The position numbers were made by a program, and so were the translations under genes. From the NCBI GenBank assembly GCA_030015575.1, contig JASDDO010000018.1, positions 231,555,138 to 231,619,137 on the forward strand: a DNA stretch of 64,000 nt. The letters run 5' to 3'. The notes beneath the pieces are model-generated. The model saw only the letters and a program-made list of their open reading frames with translations. It was not told the origin of the DNA and searched no databases. This stretch comes from Agapanthus africanus. Its lineage: Eukaryota > Streptophyta > Magnoliopsida > Asparagales > Amaryllidaceae. This document shows positions 22,619-34,956 of this stretch, in pieces (position 1 is the first letter of the stretch; every line of letters starts with the position of its first letter).

Positions 22619-22644
<26 letters not shown>
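22619..22644 (-). repeat. GA/CT microsatellite
   Basis: Thirteen GA units; on the minus strand a CT expansion of the short pyrimidine tract that precedes gag in A, B1 and B2. Confidence 0.9.
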
Positions 22645-22648
<4 letters not shown>

Positions 22649-22928
22649 AAACACTTTGCGTGCACTCTAACCAAGATCAGAATGGTTATCACTTTATCTA
22701 ATCAGGAAACCTCCCACTGTAATCTCAAATTCTCCTCCAAACCTGAAAGAAGAATTAGTCGGGATCACCCGAAGAGTAAACCAACTCATCAGTGAGAATC
22801 GGGATCCAACTATCATCGTATGATAACTTGATGGAAGCCACTCAGGTTATCACACTCCAGAAGGTATGCGCATGCCTGGCAAGTTTGCTGTTTGTTTGAA
22901 ACACCCGATGTAATTTTTACCTCATGCT

Positions 22929-23140
22929 CTTATGACCTTGACTAAGGGCCAACAAATCATAAGTCACATGTCAAGTTCTTCCCGTCATTATCCAGGTTGA
23001 TTTGAACCCACCCGTACATACTCTTGACTAAGGGCCAACAAAGTAATACGACTGTCCTAAACCAACGCATCTATCTATGCAACAAATGAATACCCAGCAG
23101 CTACCAAACACTATGCCTTGACTAAGGGCCAACAAACATA
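22929..23140 (-). other. D triple stem-loop array
   Basis: On the minus strand, in order: SL1 (23111-23140, weak stem TATG/CATA), SL2 (about 23012-23050, interrupted stem), SL3 (22929-22963, perfect 7-bp stem CTTATGA/TCATAAG). All three carry the loop TTGTTGGCCCTTAGTCAAG. Order and spacing match A. Confidence 0.6.
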
Positions 23141-23284
23141 TCTTGAATACTACAGACTATCCATAAGAAATGACGGAGGGCTACGGCTGGTTTTTGGCGA
23201 AAAACCTTTAACGTAATGAACTTGATCTCGTTGAAGGAACCTGATAGCTTTTTATAAAAATATAGTGGCGAAAACCTTTTGCTA

Positions 23285-23510
23285 AAGAGGTCACTCCCGG
23301 TGAAGGGATCTCGGCTCTTTCCTCGTGGAATGAGGTGCAGGATATTCTAACTGAATATCGCGATGCAAAGCAACTTGTAATCGACTATAGTGAAGTTATT
23401 ACCCTGACGTAAACTTCTGCCCAAGGGGTCACTCCCGGTGAAGGGATCTCGGCCCTTGCCTCGTCGAATGAGGTGCAGGATATTCTAACTGAATATCACT
23501 ATGCAAAAAA
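23285..23510 (-). repeat. D duplicated hairpin module
   Basis: Two copies about 138 bp apart of a module with GGTCACTCCCGGTGAAGGGA, then CCTCGT-x-GAATGAGGTGCAG, then a perfect 7-bp stem GATATTC/GAATATC (23341-23359 and 23479-23497). B1 and B2 have the same double module with other stem sequences. Confidence 0.6.
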
Positions 23511-23866
23511 AAAAGGAAACGTCTTTGTAATAACACCTTTTAAAACTGTTCCAACAACATCAAATATAGGTTTGTTTTATACTTGCATTGATCAGAATCA
23601 ACACAGTCCCATCAAATAATCACACCAGAAAAGAACGAAAATAAAATGTACGTATATGCCATCCGCATTCGCCACTGTGTCCCGTCATCACCCGTTAGGT
23701 TACTTAACTATTGACAGAGCGGGGACTGAACTAGCGCGGGTGTAAAACATATACAACATCTAATAGTATATATACCAATATACAATAATCACTCCAGGCG
23801 TGATAATATGCAACATTACAGAAAAGTAATAAGCATCACAGAACAATACAGATAATCTGGGATCCC

Positions 23867-23896
23867 CGGGTTTCACAGAGCCGCTACTGAAACCCG
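23867..23896 (-). other. D mid-leader stem
   Basis: CGGGTTTCA (23867-23875) pairs perfectly with TGAAACCCG (23888-23896) over 9 bp. It lies beside the same flanking words as the A and B stems (CTTGCCGC, ATAGGGGTCTAGG upstream on the minus strand). Confidence 0.55.
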
Positions 23897-24680
23897 ACGT
23901 TCCCCTGGTCGTGTGGATAGCCTGTGCAATGAAACCTAGACCCCTATGGGTGCGGCAAGTTACCCGCCAAAACCTAAAGCGAGGCAGCCCACTACAGCAA
24001 AGTGAATGGACCGCCCGGCACTTCACGGAATACGGTAACTGGAGCACCCCTCCTTGGGTCAACCTGTACCCCCTACGAATTCGACGAATAGTCTGTCAGT
24101 TCTAGAGTGAGGCCTCTCTGCCTCTCAATGCTATGAGATACGGACCCGTTGCCCTCCAGAACCCGGCTATCCGTGCACTCCGTCGCGGGGTAAACCTAGT
24201 AAAGAAATAAAAATATGTACAACGGGTACATCGACCTCAGACCGGTCGTGCCCCAAAAGAATATTATACAAACAGGCAGTGACGGCAGTCTACATGTTGG
24301 ACGCTCGCCCCGCAATATCAAATGTACAAATAAATCCAAAAAGCACTACCATTGCACACTGCTATCCACCATGACAAATCCGCAACATCACAGCACAACA
24401 CAGAACATCAACGCGAATGTCACGTTCGCAAATCTGTCTAAACGGACTAAAGCAATCAGACGCAATCTACCGCTCGAATGTCATTCCCGGTCGGAGATAT
24501 AATGTAAATACTGCAAACTAACAAGTTTAAAATTTCGATCGACAAAACTTCCCGAAGTGGGCCCTACAAACATCTGGTGTACAGTAATAAAATCTGGGCC
24601 CAAAAGAACAGTACCAAAAACCACAATTTCCACAGCAGAAGCCACTGTGCAAATTTGGACCAATGATCCCACAGACTGGC

Positions 24681-24723
24681 CGCGAATGCGCGGTCAAACC
24701 CTTGGTTTGACCGTGATTCCGCG
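24681..24723 (-). other. D GC-rich leader hairpin
   Basis: A perfect inner stem CGGTCAAAC/GTTTGACCG (24691-24699, 24705-24713) is closed by CGCG arms at 24681 and 24720, about 200 nt inside the primer site on the minus strand. Confidence 0.6.
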
Positions 24724-24918
24724 ACGGTCTTGTAGGGTCACGTGACCAAATTTGTACAGATAGCTTAGAAAACCCTGCTAAATTTTCTGTGATATGTAAA
24801 ATTATTTTTAGAACCCTTTTAAAATCGACAGAAACTCAGAGCTTGGAATTTGCGGTTTTCGACAATCCGTTCGATCGATATTTTAAACGTGTTAGTACAA
24901 ATTAGTAAAGCTTAATGG

Positions 24919-24935
24919 TGAGGCTCTGATACCAC
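24919..24935 (-). other. D primer-binding site
   Basis: The minus strand reads GTGGTATCAGAGCCTCA directly after the LTR end, the initiator-tRNA-Met type. Confidence 0.9.
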
Positions 24936-27036
24936 TGTAAGTCCACGGTAGCGCCCCGGCCGTCTAACAGACGCAAAATGCGGAACAAAAACTTTTACAA
25001 CTGGCGCTATCGCGTACTATAACCCGGATCTGCCATTAAAGCTAAACTAACAAACTAGAAAGTGGGTAGAAATGTTATACCGAACGATCCGAGTCCTTCG
25101 GTCTTCAACCATCATCCCACGCTTTGTTGCGGCTGCTACGATCTCCCGAATCTCCAGTCTTCTCGTCCAGGTGGCACCATGTCGACGGATCTTTAAACGG
25201 GCTCCTGCCTCTGAACCGAGGCAACTCGATCATCAAGTTTGCTAAAAGAGATGACCAAGATTGATATAGAGAATGAGTAGAACACTTTGCCTTGTTACGT
25301 CCAAAGCTATGGACGAACGGTTAATGAAGTTGCCTTTTGGATCGAATGGAAATGAGAAATGGATCACATCTAATTTCTATGCACCAAAACTTATATCCTT
25401 TTTTCAATCAACAACCATCTCTTTCTTCAAGAGAGGGGGCCGGCCTAAATAGAGGGGGGGTGAGTATAGGAGAGGGGGAGGGTGACCACAACAACATGAT
25501 ACTTATCATAACACCTAGTATGAATGCATTAATGAAAACAATGAATCACTTAACCTTGTCATCACAACATTAAATGAACACTTAATGCATCAATGAGTCA
25601 CATGCCACCTCATCATCCTAGTCACCATCTAGAACCTTCTAGAAACACGACTCACCCCATCACTCACCCTCAAGAAGAAAAGATAAATCCTTATTTAACC
25701 GAATGTTAAATACGACTGATAGAAAAGTGGAAACTGGCAACTTCCAAATGCGATCCTGAAACGAATTTCAGGATAACCCCGTATCAGTATAAACATACCC
25801 GCATTTGTATTACGACCGAATACAAATGCATCTGAGATAAAGATATTATATCTACACAGTATAATACTCGGATCCGGTTTAAACTAAAGCCGACCAGTAT
25901 TATCTGCCCGAAAAATGACACGTGCGAAAACACACGTGCATTTTCCGAACCCTGCCATAAAACCATACGGCCTCTACAACGTTTCGCCCGAACTTGGGAA
26001 ACTGTCTGTGGGGGACTCTAATGACTCATCAACACACTGGCACTGGATATAACCTCAAGCACGTCAGAGGTACGAGCTGTACGTGACGGTTGCCTATGTA
26101 TTGATTGGAAGGGAAGCTGACGAGCGAACTCATCTCATAAACCCTACTGAGCCTAACAGTAACAACATACAGTCCGGTCCGTTCGTCTATGAGTATTGCA
26201 TATCTACCTTGAGGGCTAGTAACGTCAGACCCCAATAGCGGTATAAGTCGTGTCAGAGAGTGGCCCAGAACACCCTGAGATACTACTGGAGTACCTACCA
26301 GTAAATCTCCTGCCTCGGCCGAAGGCTTTGTGTAATGGCTCTCCCAGACATAGCACGATCTTACCCCCAATACCGGGAGAGACGAATCCCCTACCGATCC
26401 GCTCACTTGCCTCCATATGGCTCGGGACTGTACCCAAAAAAGACCTGTTTGCACGACTCCTTTGAGCCGTGGTAGGGTAGAAATCAAAGTGCAGTGGGAA
26501 CTCACACGAGACAAATGACGACCTCAGGTCGATGAACTAACATGTACACATGTCACCAGGGAATTGCTATCTGACGCTAGGTATAATACCAACTAGCAGA
26601 TTCCCGGCGAGTCCTTTCCGGTGTACTTATAACCCAATGAGCACCTGTATACATCTTAGGTGAACCAACTGACACCAGTGGCTTGTGAGACCGGCCACCG
26701 CCCCTCATCGGGGTCTCGACTGTATACACTAGTCTACTCTGGAGTATCGATGCCCTGTCACGAAACTCCCCCGACTAGGGACACTTTAAGGATGTGCTTA
26801 CAGACCCCAGCTCCCACGTATATGATCGCCATCATACTGCTGGTAGTCAAGCAAGAATCCTATGGGCTCTATCAACATGCAATAGTGAACTAAAGCATGC
26901 ATACGATGATGAAGACAAACCAGATAGCATACTATCATCTCGAGCAAGACTGTCATATCGGTATAGGTCCTGCCTCAATCATTGCAATCACGTACCTGCG
27001 ATCCAATAATTGACTTTGAGGGCACTATCTCCAACA
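24936..27036 (-). repeat. D 5' LTR
   Basis: 2,101 bp, mate of 17377-19466. It begins TGTAAGTCCACGG and ends CTATCTCCAACA on the plus strand. Confidence 0.9.
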
Positions 27037-27041
27037 TGCAT

Positions 27042-27599
27042 TGCCATCTTCTATGTATCATCAACCATGATACACATGTATGTATGTATGTGTGCATACA
27101 AATCATCATCTGTATGTTTATACATATATGCATACATCCATAAAGAAAAGGTTTAATAAAATGAGCTAACTGTCAATATTAAATCAACACTTGATTTAAT
27201 AAACGGGTCATATCACATATGACCTGACCAATAGAAAACGCCCGATTAATATACGGTATCTCATACACGCATTTAATCGAGCTCCCACGCATATCTCATT
27301 TGCACACCACATCGTTTTGCCTGAGCTTGGAAACTTCTGTATGGGACTCTAAGACTCGTCAATACGCCGACAGTAGGTGATGATCACATCAAACACCTAC
27401 AAGCCGCAAGCGGTCAGCTAAAGGTAACGGCCACCTAGGTATTGAGCGATCAGAAGAAGAACAAGCGAACCTGTCAAAACTCCGATCAATCCAACTGGCA
27501 ACACTTACTGTACAGTCTGGTCTCTTAGTCAGATATGTTTCTTATTGAGTCTAGGGATGGTAACGTCGACCCCAATAACTCAATAAGTCATGCCGGTAT
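27042..27599 (-). repeat. C 3' LTR, piece 3
   Basis: The reverse complement matches A LTR from the CATTTAACCATGG-side region to GGCATGACTTATTGAG. The flank continues seamlessly at 48296 when B1 is removed. GGTAT at 27595-27599 is the left duplication of B1; TGCAT at 27037-27041 is the right one of D. Confidence 0.85.
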
Positions 27600-29811
27600 T
27601 GTTAGTTATATGTATGCCCTAGAGGCCATTACTGTACATAGGATGTATATTGTAGTGGATGCTGGGACATATATAGGGAGGACTTTCTTGCTCGACATGA
27701 TAGTATGCTATCTGGTCACTCTTTACCTTAACGTGTACTCAGATTGTCTCTCTATTACATGTTGGTAAAGCCCTTAGGATGTGTACTTGACTACCTGGAC
27801 TATGATGCGGATCATACTAGTGGGGACATGGTAGTCCATAAGTACATCCTTGAAAGTCCCTAGTCGTGGGTGTATCGAGATGGGGCATCGATATACCATA
27901 GTAGACTAGCGTGTACCTTCTCGACCCATACAGATGGGCGATGGATGATCCCATATCCATCGGTGTTTGACATCAGAGATCATATACGGGTGCTCAGTAG
28001 AGACTGGGTACACTGGACGGACTCGCCGAGAACTCCCAGATGGTAATATACCTCACGTCAGATGGCAGTTCTCTAGTGACACTGGTACAGAGTAGTCTGT
28101 TGACCCGAGATCGTCATAGAGTCTTGAGTGGTTCCCACTTTGCTTTGATTTCCATCTTACCACGTCCAAAAGGGCGTGCAAAACGGTGGTTTTTGGGTAC
28201 AGTCCCGAGTCACATGGAGGCAATGAGCGATAGGAGGGGATTCGTCTCTCCCGGTATAGGGAGTTGATGTTGCACTGTGTTCGATTGGCTATAACAGGAA
28301 GTCCCTGGCCAGGGCTGATCAGAGAATTGCTGGTAAGTGTTACCAGTAGTTTCTCGACCCGTTATGAGCCTCATATCGACACGACTTATCGAGCTATTGG
28401 GGTCTGACGTTTACCACCCCTAGGCAAGATATGCGACATATCATACGATCAGACCGGACTGTACGGTAGTGTTACTGGTTGGATTCACTGGAGTGTGAGC
28501 GGGCTTGCTCGTCGATCTTCAGATCGCTCAATACCCGGGTGGCCGTTACGTTTAGCAGACCGCTTGCGGCTTGTGGGTGTTTGATATGATCATCATCTGC
28601 TGCCGGCGTATTGACGAGTCTTTAGAGTCCTACACAGAGGTTTCCTGGCTCAAGCGAAACGAAATAGGAGCGCATATGAGATATGTGCGGGACCGAGAAT
28701 AATGCGTGTATGTGATACCGTATTTCATTCTCGCGATCAATGTGTCGGATGGTTGTATGCGATATAACCTAGTTATCGATTCAAGCATTGAATCGATAAG
28801 CCGATACATTGAATACTAGTCGATTGTGTGCGACATGACCGGATCATTGAATCAAGTGTTGATTTAATGATTTAATGCTTAATTATATATTTGATATATT
28901 GCTTTGCATTAACTAGTATCGGTTCACTTTAAATGGATTTTCTCGCTCGGATGTGCGCATTGTATATGTGATATACTTTTGCACTTGATTGTATCATGTT
29001 TGATGATACATATTAACTTGGTTAAGTGTAAAGATTAAACCATTGTTAAGTTAATGATTAGGGTTTTGCTTTTTCTTTCTTGTTTATTTATTTATTTATT
29101 TTGCAAAGAAAAAGGGAAAATGGTTGCTAGTTTTGTTTTATCTTTGAAGCTTCATGAAGCTTTGACTAATGTGACCATTTTGTCTCATGCTTAACCCTAA
29201 CCACTTCATTTAACCTTAGTTTAGTCTCTACACTTGACCATGGTTATTATGATGATAAGTATTCTTTTTATTATTCTTTTTGAATAACTAATCACAAGAT
29301 TATCATCTTCTTCTTCTTCTTCTTCTTCTTCTTCAAGAAGAGAAACTAGATTCTATCAATGGTGATTGATGAAAATGAGTGAGAAATCCAATTCTAAAGT
29401 GAACCCACTTCCTATTTCTTCATCCTCTACCTCTTGCCAAGTAGTAGAGTGTGTTTCCTTCACAAGTTTTCATGACTTGGTGAAGGTGGAGCTTGATCTA
29501 GCGATGCCTCGACGTAGATCATCTTCGGCATGTCGTGATGACCTAGCCCGTCTATTCTCCGTTGAAGCCGACGCTAGAGCACGGGGTTCGACTTGGACAG
29601 CGAGGTTACTTCATTGCGGAGCTATGGAGGTGGAGAACCGGATCTACAAAGGTTGTATATCCATTCTTATAGTTTAGTTGTAAACTAGATTTCTTTTTCG
29701 CCTAGATTTCTAGCCAACGATCTGTAGTCGGGTTTCTCGGCACCTAGATTTTTTGAAATTGGCATGGTTGATGCCTTGTGAGACCTCATTAGGGTGCCTA
29801 GGAACCCTACA
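27600..29811 (+). repeat. B1 5' LTR
   Basis: 2,212 bp, mate of 46087-48290. Contains a CTT microsatellite at ~29302-29335 and a heat-shock-type element. Confidence 0.92.
29145..29162 (+). promoter_or_regulatory. candidate heat-shock element in B1 5' LTR
   Basis: TGAAGCTTCATGAAGCTTT: three perfect alternating GAA/TTC units and an imperfect fourth (TTT), built on the 16-bp palindrome AAGCTTCATGAAGCTT. It lies about 1.55 kb into the LTR, upstream of the presumed promoter region. Confidence 0.5.
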
Positions 29812-29826
29812 GTGGTATCAGAGCCT
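29812..29826 (+). other. B1 primer-binding site
   Basis: GTGGTATCAGAGCCT follows the LTR with one spacer base. Confidence 0.9.
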
Positions 29827-29945
29827 AGCTAGAGCCTTAGGCGAAGTCTAGACGCAATTTGAAGTCCGATCGAACCAAAACCTGGTATCCACTGGAAACT
29901 AAGAATTACTGTGTAAAATTCTTTAAATATTGAGGCCGTACGCCC

Positions 29946-29986
29946 GCGGATCCGCCGCATGAGCCATGATCATGCCGCGGATCCGC
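29946..29986 (+). other. B1 GC-rich leader hairpin
   Basis: Arms GCGGATCCGCCGCATGA (29946-29962) and TCATGCCGCGGATCCGC (29970-29986) pair over 17 bp with one mismatch and a 7-nt loop. The arm sequence differs from A and B2 but pairing is kept. Confidence 0.65.
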
Positions 29987-30280
29987 GCCGGCTTAGTGGA
30001 ATTAGGGCATACGACTTCACAGTAACTCTTAGATTTTCCTGCATGTTTTTCTGCATATTTTTAATAATTATTCAAGAGTTGAATTTTCTGGGTTGCTTTG
30101 GGGATTCGGTGTTTCGATCGGGGTATCAAATTTCGTATTTGTGTATTTCCGGATAATTTTTAGATATGTTAAAAAGTTCGACTGGATATAAATACCCAAT
30201 TTTTCCCCTGTCGGGAAATTTCCAAGTGTTGGATTTTTTCCGTAGTTTAACGACATTCTAAGTAGTGCAAGTGATGCGAT

Positions 30281-30409
30281 GGTCCCTCTAGAAGACAACA
30301 AACCTTAACTCGATTATGTGACCGTCTTGAACTGCCCTTTGAACCTTAGGGTTTGGGGCAGTACGGCGTGCCACATGTGAGGCGTTGGCTTGACCCTTCT
30401 ACGGCTGGA
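30281..30409 (+). other. ~125-nt conserved leader block, B1 copy
   Basis: ACTGCCC (30331-30337) pairs with GGGCAGT (30356-30362), enclosing AACC TTAG GGTT. Confidence 0.65.
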
Positions 30410-31484
30410 CCGTTGGTACTGAGGCACGAACTGAATGTTGGTAGACTTATTTCATGTGTTGATCTGTATCGGGAAAACTTGGGTGTTCGAATGTTCAATC
30501 GGAAAGTTTAACATTTTCTGTTTATCCGGAATGTGATACAACAATTGGAATTCACAAAAGTTATGAGATAACGGAATGAATATTATAAACATAGCAGTTT
30601 AGTCTCACTTGATCGGTTGCCACGGAATTTTGATGTGATCAAAAGTCCGTCGCAATCACGTAGCGTACGCGGATACTCGCCGATAAACTTAATAGACAGC
30701 CTCGCTCCATAGCCCCGACCAAGTGATTGTAGGAGAACCCCGTCGCCGAAAGCATCCGTTCGGGTGCTCGCGGGCAGCGGTGTTCCGCCTTGGTGCACTT
30801 CGTCGACGGTATCGGGGGTGCGGCCGTCTACTAAAGTTTGCAACGAGCATTCGATCAGGATGTCGGGAATCTTGTTGAATTGCCCGACTTGATATTAAAA
30901 AGTGTTTTCGATTTGAGACTAAAATGCGGGGTTTATAATTGTTAGGGCATGCGATGTCTAAGAAATTCATTTGGTCAGGCATGCGATGTCTGAGCAGGTT
31001 GCGGATTCCAACTGTTGTAGTTTTACACTCTCTTTTCTGTGACCGTAAGTGTAATATGTGATATCGCCGGTTTCGTTGCTATATGTCAACGACAATTGGG
31101 ATGCGCATATTTACTTACGTTGATGACATGTGATGTTATGTGTTGCTGGATATGTTATATTGGATCGTCCTGTTTGAATAGCCGGGGGTTTTTATGTGAG
31201 ATGAGTGTTTTCATTTTCATTCATGTAAAAGCTTGTATGTAATATTCTTTTATTGGGGCACTCTCAGGTTGCGGAAGTTGTCACCGTTTGATGTATATTA
31301 TTTACTTTTCTGCACTAGGATAGACCCAAGGAGGAGGGCACAAGTAACCGGGTTCTGGAGTCCAGTGGGAGACCAACTCGAGGAGTCGAGTCCGGGTCTC
31401 CTAACTCTAGAATTGGTAGGGTTGCTTGCCGCTCTCGTAGGGGTCTAGGGGTGTGGGTTTGGCTATTCATCGCGACCGTGGAAT

Positions 31485-31518
31485 CCGTGATTTATACTGG
31501 CTCGTATTGAAAACACGG
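31485..31518 (+). other. B1 mid-leader stem
   Basis: CCGTG/CACGG, a shortened form of the 9-bp stem in B2 at 36031-36064. Confidence 0.45.
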
Positions 31519-31881
31519 ACGTCCTAGTATATCCAATATTTCATATGTTTCTTCTGCTGCGATATCTGTGATGTGATCATGTGATGTTCTGTGATAGATA
31601 CAGTATATAGTATATATGATATATTATATAGATGTTACTTATGTTTTACACCCGCGCTAGCCCTGCCCCGCTCTGCCGTTAGTTACCTAACCTAACGGTG
31701 CATGAGGGGACATCGAGGCGAATGCGGATGGCATAAGTGTACGTCGTATTTATCTGTGATGTTTAGGTACTTAAATGATGGGACTTCATTAATGTGATTA
31801 ATGAAAAGAAAAGAAACCTAAGATGTTGTAGAATCGAATTTCAAAATAAAACAGGTAGCTACAGTTCTTGCTTTGCACAGC

Positions 31882-32044
31882 GGTATATGTGATATATCCT
31901 GCACCTTATTCGATGAGGAAAGGATCGAGATCCCTTCACCGGGAGTGACTCCTTTAGCAATAACTGGCAGATGCTACACATTCGGTTTGTCTTTTGATTG
32001 CTTTTAAGAGTTTTTGCTTTGCACGGTGATATATACGATATATC
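31882..32044 (+). repeat. B1 duplicated hairpin module
   Basis: Two copies ~146 bp apart. Stem 1 GGTATAT/ATATATC (31882-31898, one wobble), stem 2 GATATAT/ATATATC (32028-32044). Both sit between TTTGCAC and GCACCT(T/C)ATTCGA(T/C)GAGG. B2 inserted just after the second copy. Confidence 0.6.
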
Positions 32045-32068
32045 CCGCACCTCATTCGACGAGGAAAG

Positions 32069-34288
32069 TGTTAGTTATATGTATGCCCTAGAGGCCATTA
32101 CTATACATAGGATGTATATGTGTAGTGGATGCTGGGACATATATAGGGAGGACTTTCTTGCTTGACATGATAGTATGCTATCTGGTTGATCTTTATCTTA
32201 ACGTGTACACTTATTGTCTCTCTGTTACATGTTAGTAAAGCCCTTAGGATGTGTACTTGACTATCTGGACTATGATGCGGATCATACTAGTGGGGACATG
32301 GTAGTCCATAAGTACATCCTTCAAAGTCCCTAGTCGTGGGTGTATCGAGACGGGGCATCGATATATACCAGAGTAGACTAGCGTGTACCTTCTCGACCCA
32401 TACAGATGGGGCGATGGATGATCCCATATCCATCGGTGTTTGACATCAGAGGAGATATACGGGTGCTCAGTAGAGACTGGGTACACTGGACGGACTCGCC
32501 GAGAACTCCCAGATGGTTTTATACCTCACGTCAGATGCAGTTCTCTGGTGACACTGGTACAGAGTAGTCTGTTGACCCGAGATCGTGATAGAGTCTTGTG
32601 TGGTTCCCACTGTGCTTTGATTTCCATCTTACCACGTCCAAGAGGGCGTGCAAAACGGTGGTTTTTGGGTACAGTCCCGAATCACATGGAGGCAATGAGC
32701 GATAGGAGGGGATTCGTCTCTCCCGGTATAGGGAGTTGATGTTGCGCTGTGTTCGATTGGCTATAACAGGAAATCCCTTGCCAGGGTTGCTGAGATTTAC
32801 TGGTAAGTGTTACCTGTAGTTTCTCGAACAGTTATAGACCTCATATCGACACGACTTATCGAGCTATTGGGGTCTGACGTTTACCACCCCTAGGCGAGAT
32901 ATGCGACATATCAGAAGATCAGACCGGACTGTACGGTAGTGTTACTGGTCGGATTCACTGGAGTGTGAGCGGGCTTGCTCGTCGATCTTCAGATCGCTCA
33001 ATACCCGGGTGGCCGTTACGTTTAGCAGACCGCTTGCGGCTTGTGGATGTTTGATATGATCATCATCCGCTGCCGGCGTATTGACGAGTCTTTAGAGTCC
33101 TACACAGAGGTTTCCTGGCTCAAGCGAAACGAAATAGGAGCACGTATGAGATATGTGCGGGACCGAGAATAATGCATGTATGTGATACCGTATTCCATTC
33201 TCGCGATGAATGTATCGATTAGGTTATATGCGATATACCCTAGTTATCGAATCAAAGGTTGATTCGATAAGCCGATACATAGGATACTGGTCGGTTATAT
33301 GCGATATGACCGGATCGTTAAATCAAGTGTTGATTTTAATGATTTAATGTATAATTATATATTTGATATATTACTTTGCATTAACTAGTATTGGTTCACT
33401 TTAAATGGATTTTCTCACTCGGGTGTGCGCATTGATATGCGATATGATTTTTGTGCACTTGATTGTATCATGTTTGATGATACATATCTTTTAATGAATT
33501 AAACCTAGGTTAAGTAAATGATTAGGGTTTTCTTTTATTCATTCATTTATCTTTTCATTTGCATTTAAAAGATAAATGAGAAAAGGAAAAAGAAGTCAAA
33601 AATGGTGGCTAGTTTTGTTTTCAACATGAAGCTTCATGAAGCTTTCATTAAGTCACCATTTTTGTCTCATCTCCTTAACCCTAACCGTTCTTTAACCTTG
33701 GTCAATTCTCTACACTTAACTTGGGTTATGTTATGATAAGAATGGATTATTCTTTTCTTTTGTAATAATCTTATCATATCATTTCTTCTTCTTCTTCCTT
33801 CAACTCAAGAAGAAAAAACCTAGACTACATCAATGGTGGATTGATGATATGAGTGAGAAATCCAAAACTAAAGTCTACCCACTTCCTATTTCTTCATCCT
33901 CTACCTCTTGCCAAGTAGTAGAGTGTGTTTCCTTCACAAGTTTTTAGGGCTTGGTGAAGGTGGAGCTTGATTAGCGATGCCTCGACGTAGATCATCTTCG
34001 GCATGGACATCGACGACCTAGCTCGCTTTTTCTCCGACGAAGCCGATTCTAGAGCCCGGATTCCTTTTGGACAGCGGAGACGACTTCGTTGCGGAGCTAT
34101 GGAGGTGGAGCACCGGATCTACAAAGGTTGTATTTCCGATATCCCATTAGTTAAGTTGTTAACTAGATTGTTTTTCGCCTAGATTTCTAGCCAACGGTCC
34201 GTAGTCGGGTTTCTCGGCACCTAGATTTTTTGAAATTGGCATGGTTGATGCCTTGTGAGACCTCATTAGGATGCCTAGGAATCCTACA
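32069..34288 (+). repeat. B2 5' LTR
   Basis: 2,220 bp, TGTTAGTTATATG... to ...AATCCTACA; mate of 40244-42458. Confidence 0.93.
33627..33646 (+). promoter_or_regulatory. candidate heat-shock element in B2 5' LTR
   Basis: TGAAGCTTCATGAAGCTTTC, the same palindrome as in B1, kept although flanking bases differ between the subfamilies. Confidence 0.5.
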
Positions 34289-34303
34289 GTGGTATCAGAG
34301 CCT
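34289..34303 (+). other. B2 primer-binding site
   Basis: GTGGTATCAGAGCCT right after the LTR. Confidence 0.9.
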
Positions 34304-34491
34304 AGCTAGAGCCTTAGGCGAAGTCTAGACGGATTTTGAACTCCGAACGAACACGAAACCTATCACAAAACATGCTCTCTGTCCAGATTTTAAAAATGTG
34401 GATTTTTGTGTATTAAAAATGTCTAGAAAATTCAGTAAACAATTCTATGGAATACGGTAAAAACTCAGGCCCATGATTCATTTAAACGAAG

Positions 34492-34532
34492 GCGGAACCG
34501 CGGCAGAAGCCCAGCTTCTGCGGCGGTTCCGC
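34492..34532 (+). other. B2 GC-rich leader hairpin
   Basis: Arms GCGGAACCGCGGCAGAAGC (34492-34510) and GCTTCTGCGGCGGTTCCGC (34514-34532) pair over 19 bp with one mismatch and a 3-nt loop. It is the strongest hairpin in the window. Confidence 0.7.
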
Positions 34533-34828
34533 GGCATGTTTTTGACATCATCATTCACTGTTTGTACTGTAATTCATTATTTCTGGTGCTGGATTTTCTG
34601 GAATTTTTTAATATTTATTCAAGAGTTGAATTTTCTGCAGTAGTTTTGGGGATTCGGAGTTTCGATCGGGTTATCAAATTTTGTCTATTTGGCTTTCCGG
34701 ATAAATTTTAGAATATGTTAAAAAGTTCGACCGGATATAAATACCCAATTTTTGCCCTGTCAGGAAATTTCCAAGTGTTGGATTTTTCCGTAGTTTAACG
34801 ACGTTCTAAGTAGTGCAAGTAACGCGAT

Positions 34829-34956
34829 GGACCCTCTAGAAGACAACAAACCTTAACTCGATTATGTGACCGTCTTGAACTGCCCTTTGAACCTTCGGGT
34901 TTGGGGCAGTACGGCGTGCCACATGTGAGGCGTTGGCTTGACCCTTCTACGGCTGG
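34829..34956 (+). other. ~125-nt conserved leader block, B2 copy
   Basis: ACTGCCC (34879-34885) pairs with GGGCAGT (34904-34910). The inner stem AACC/GGTT closes on TTCG, a C(UUCG)G tetraloop in RNA. Confidence 0.65.

Larger units (their letters stand above)
17377..27036 (-). mobile_element. D: Ty1/copia-derived element, 9,660 bp, coding region decayed
   Basis: LTRs of 2,090 bp (left, 3') and 2,101 bp (right, 5') open TGTTGGAGATAG and end GGACTTACA on the minus strand. The primer site lies inside the right LTR and the purine tract inside the left, fixing minus orientation. Flanks are TGCAC and TGCAT, a 5-bp duplication with one transition. Joining the flanks restores the sequence expected for the C LTR. 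The two LTRs are closely similar, but the 3.1-kb gag-pol area has no usable frame, so D was probably non-autonomous when it inserted. Confidence 0.9.
29827..32068 (+). other. B1 leader, first part
   Basis: Non-coding leader homologous to A, D and B2. It ends at GAAAG (32064-32068), the left target duplication of B2, and resumes at 42464. It holds the structural modules listed separately. Confidence 0.85.
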
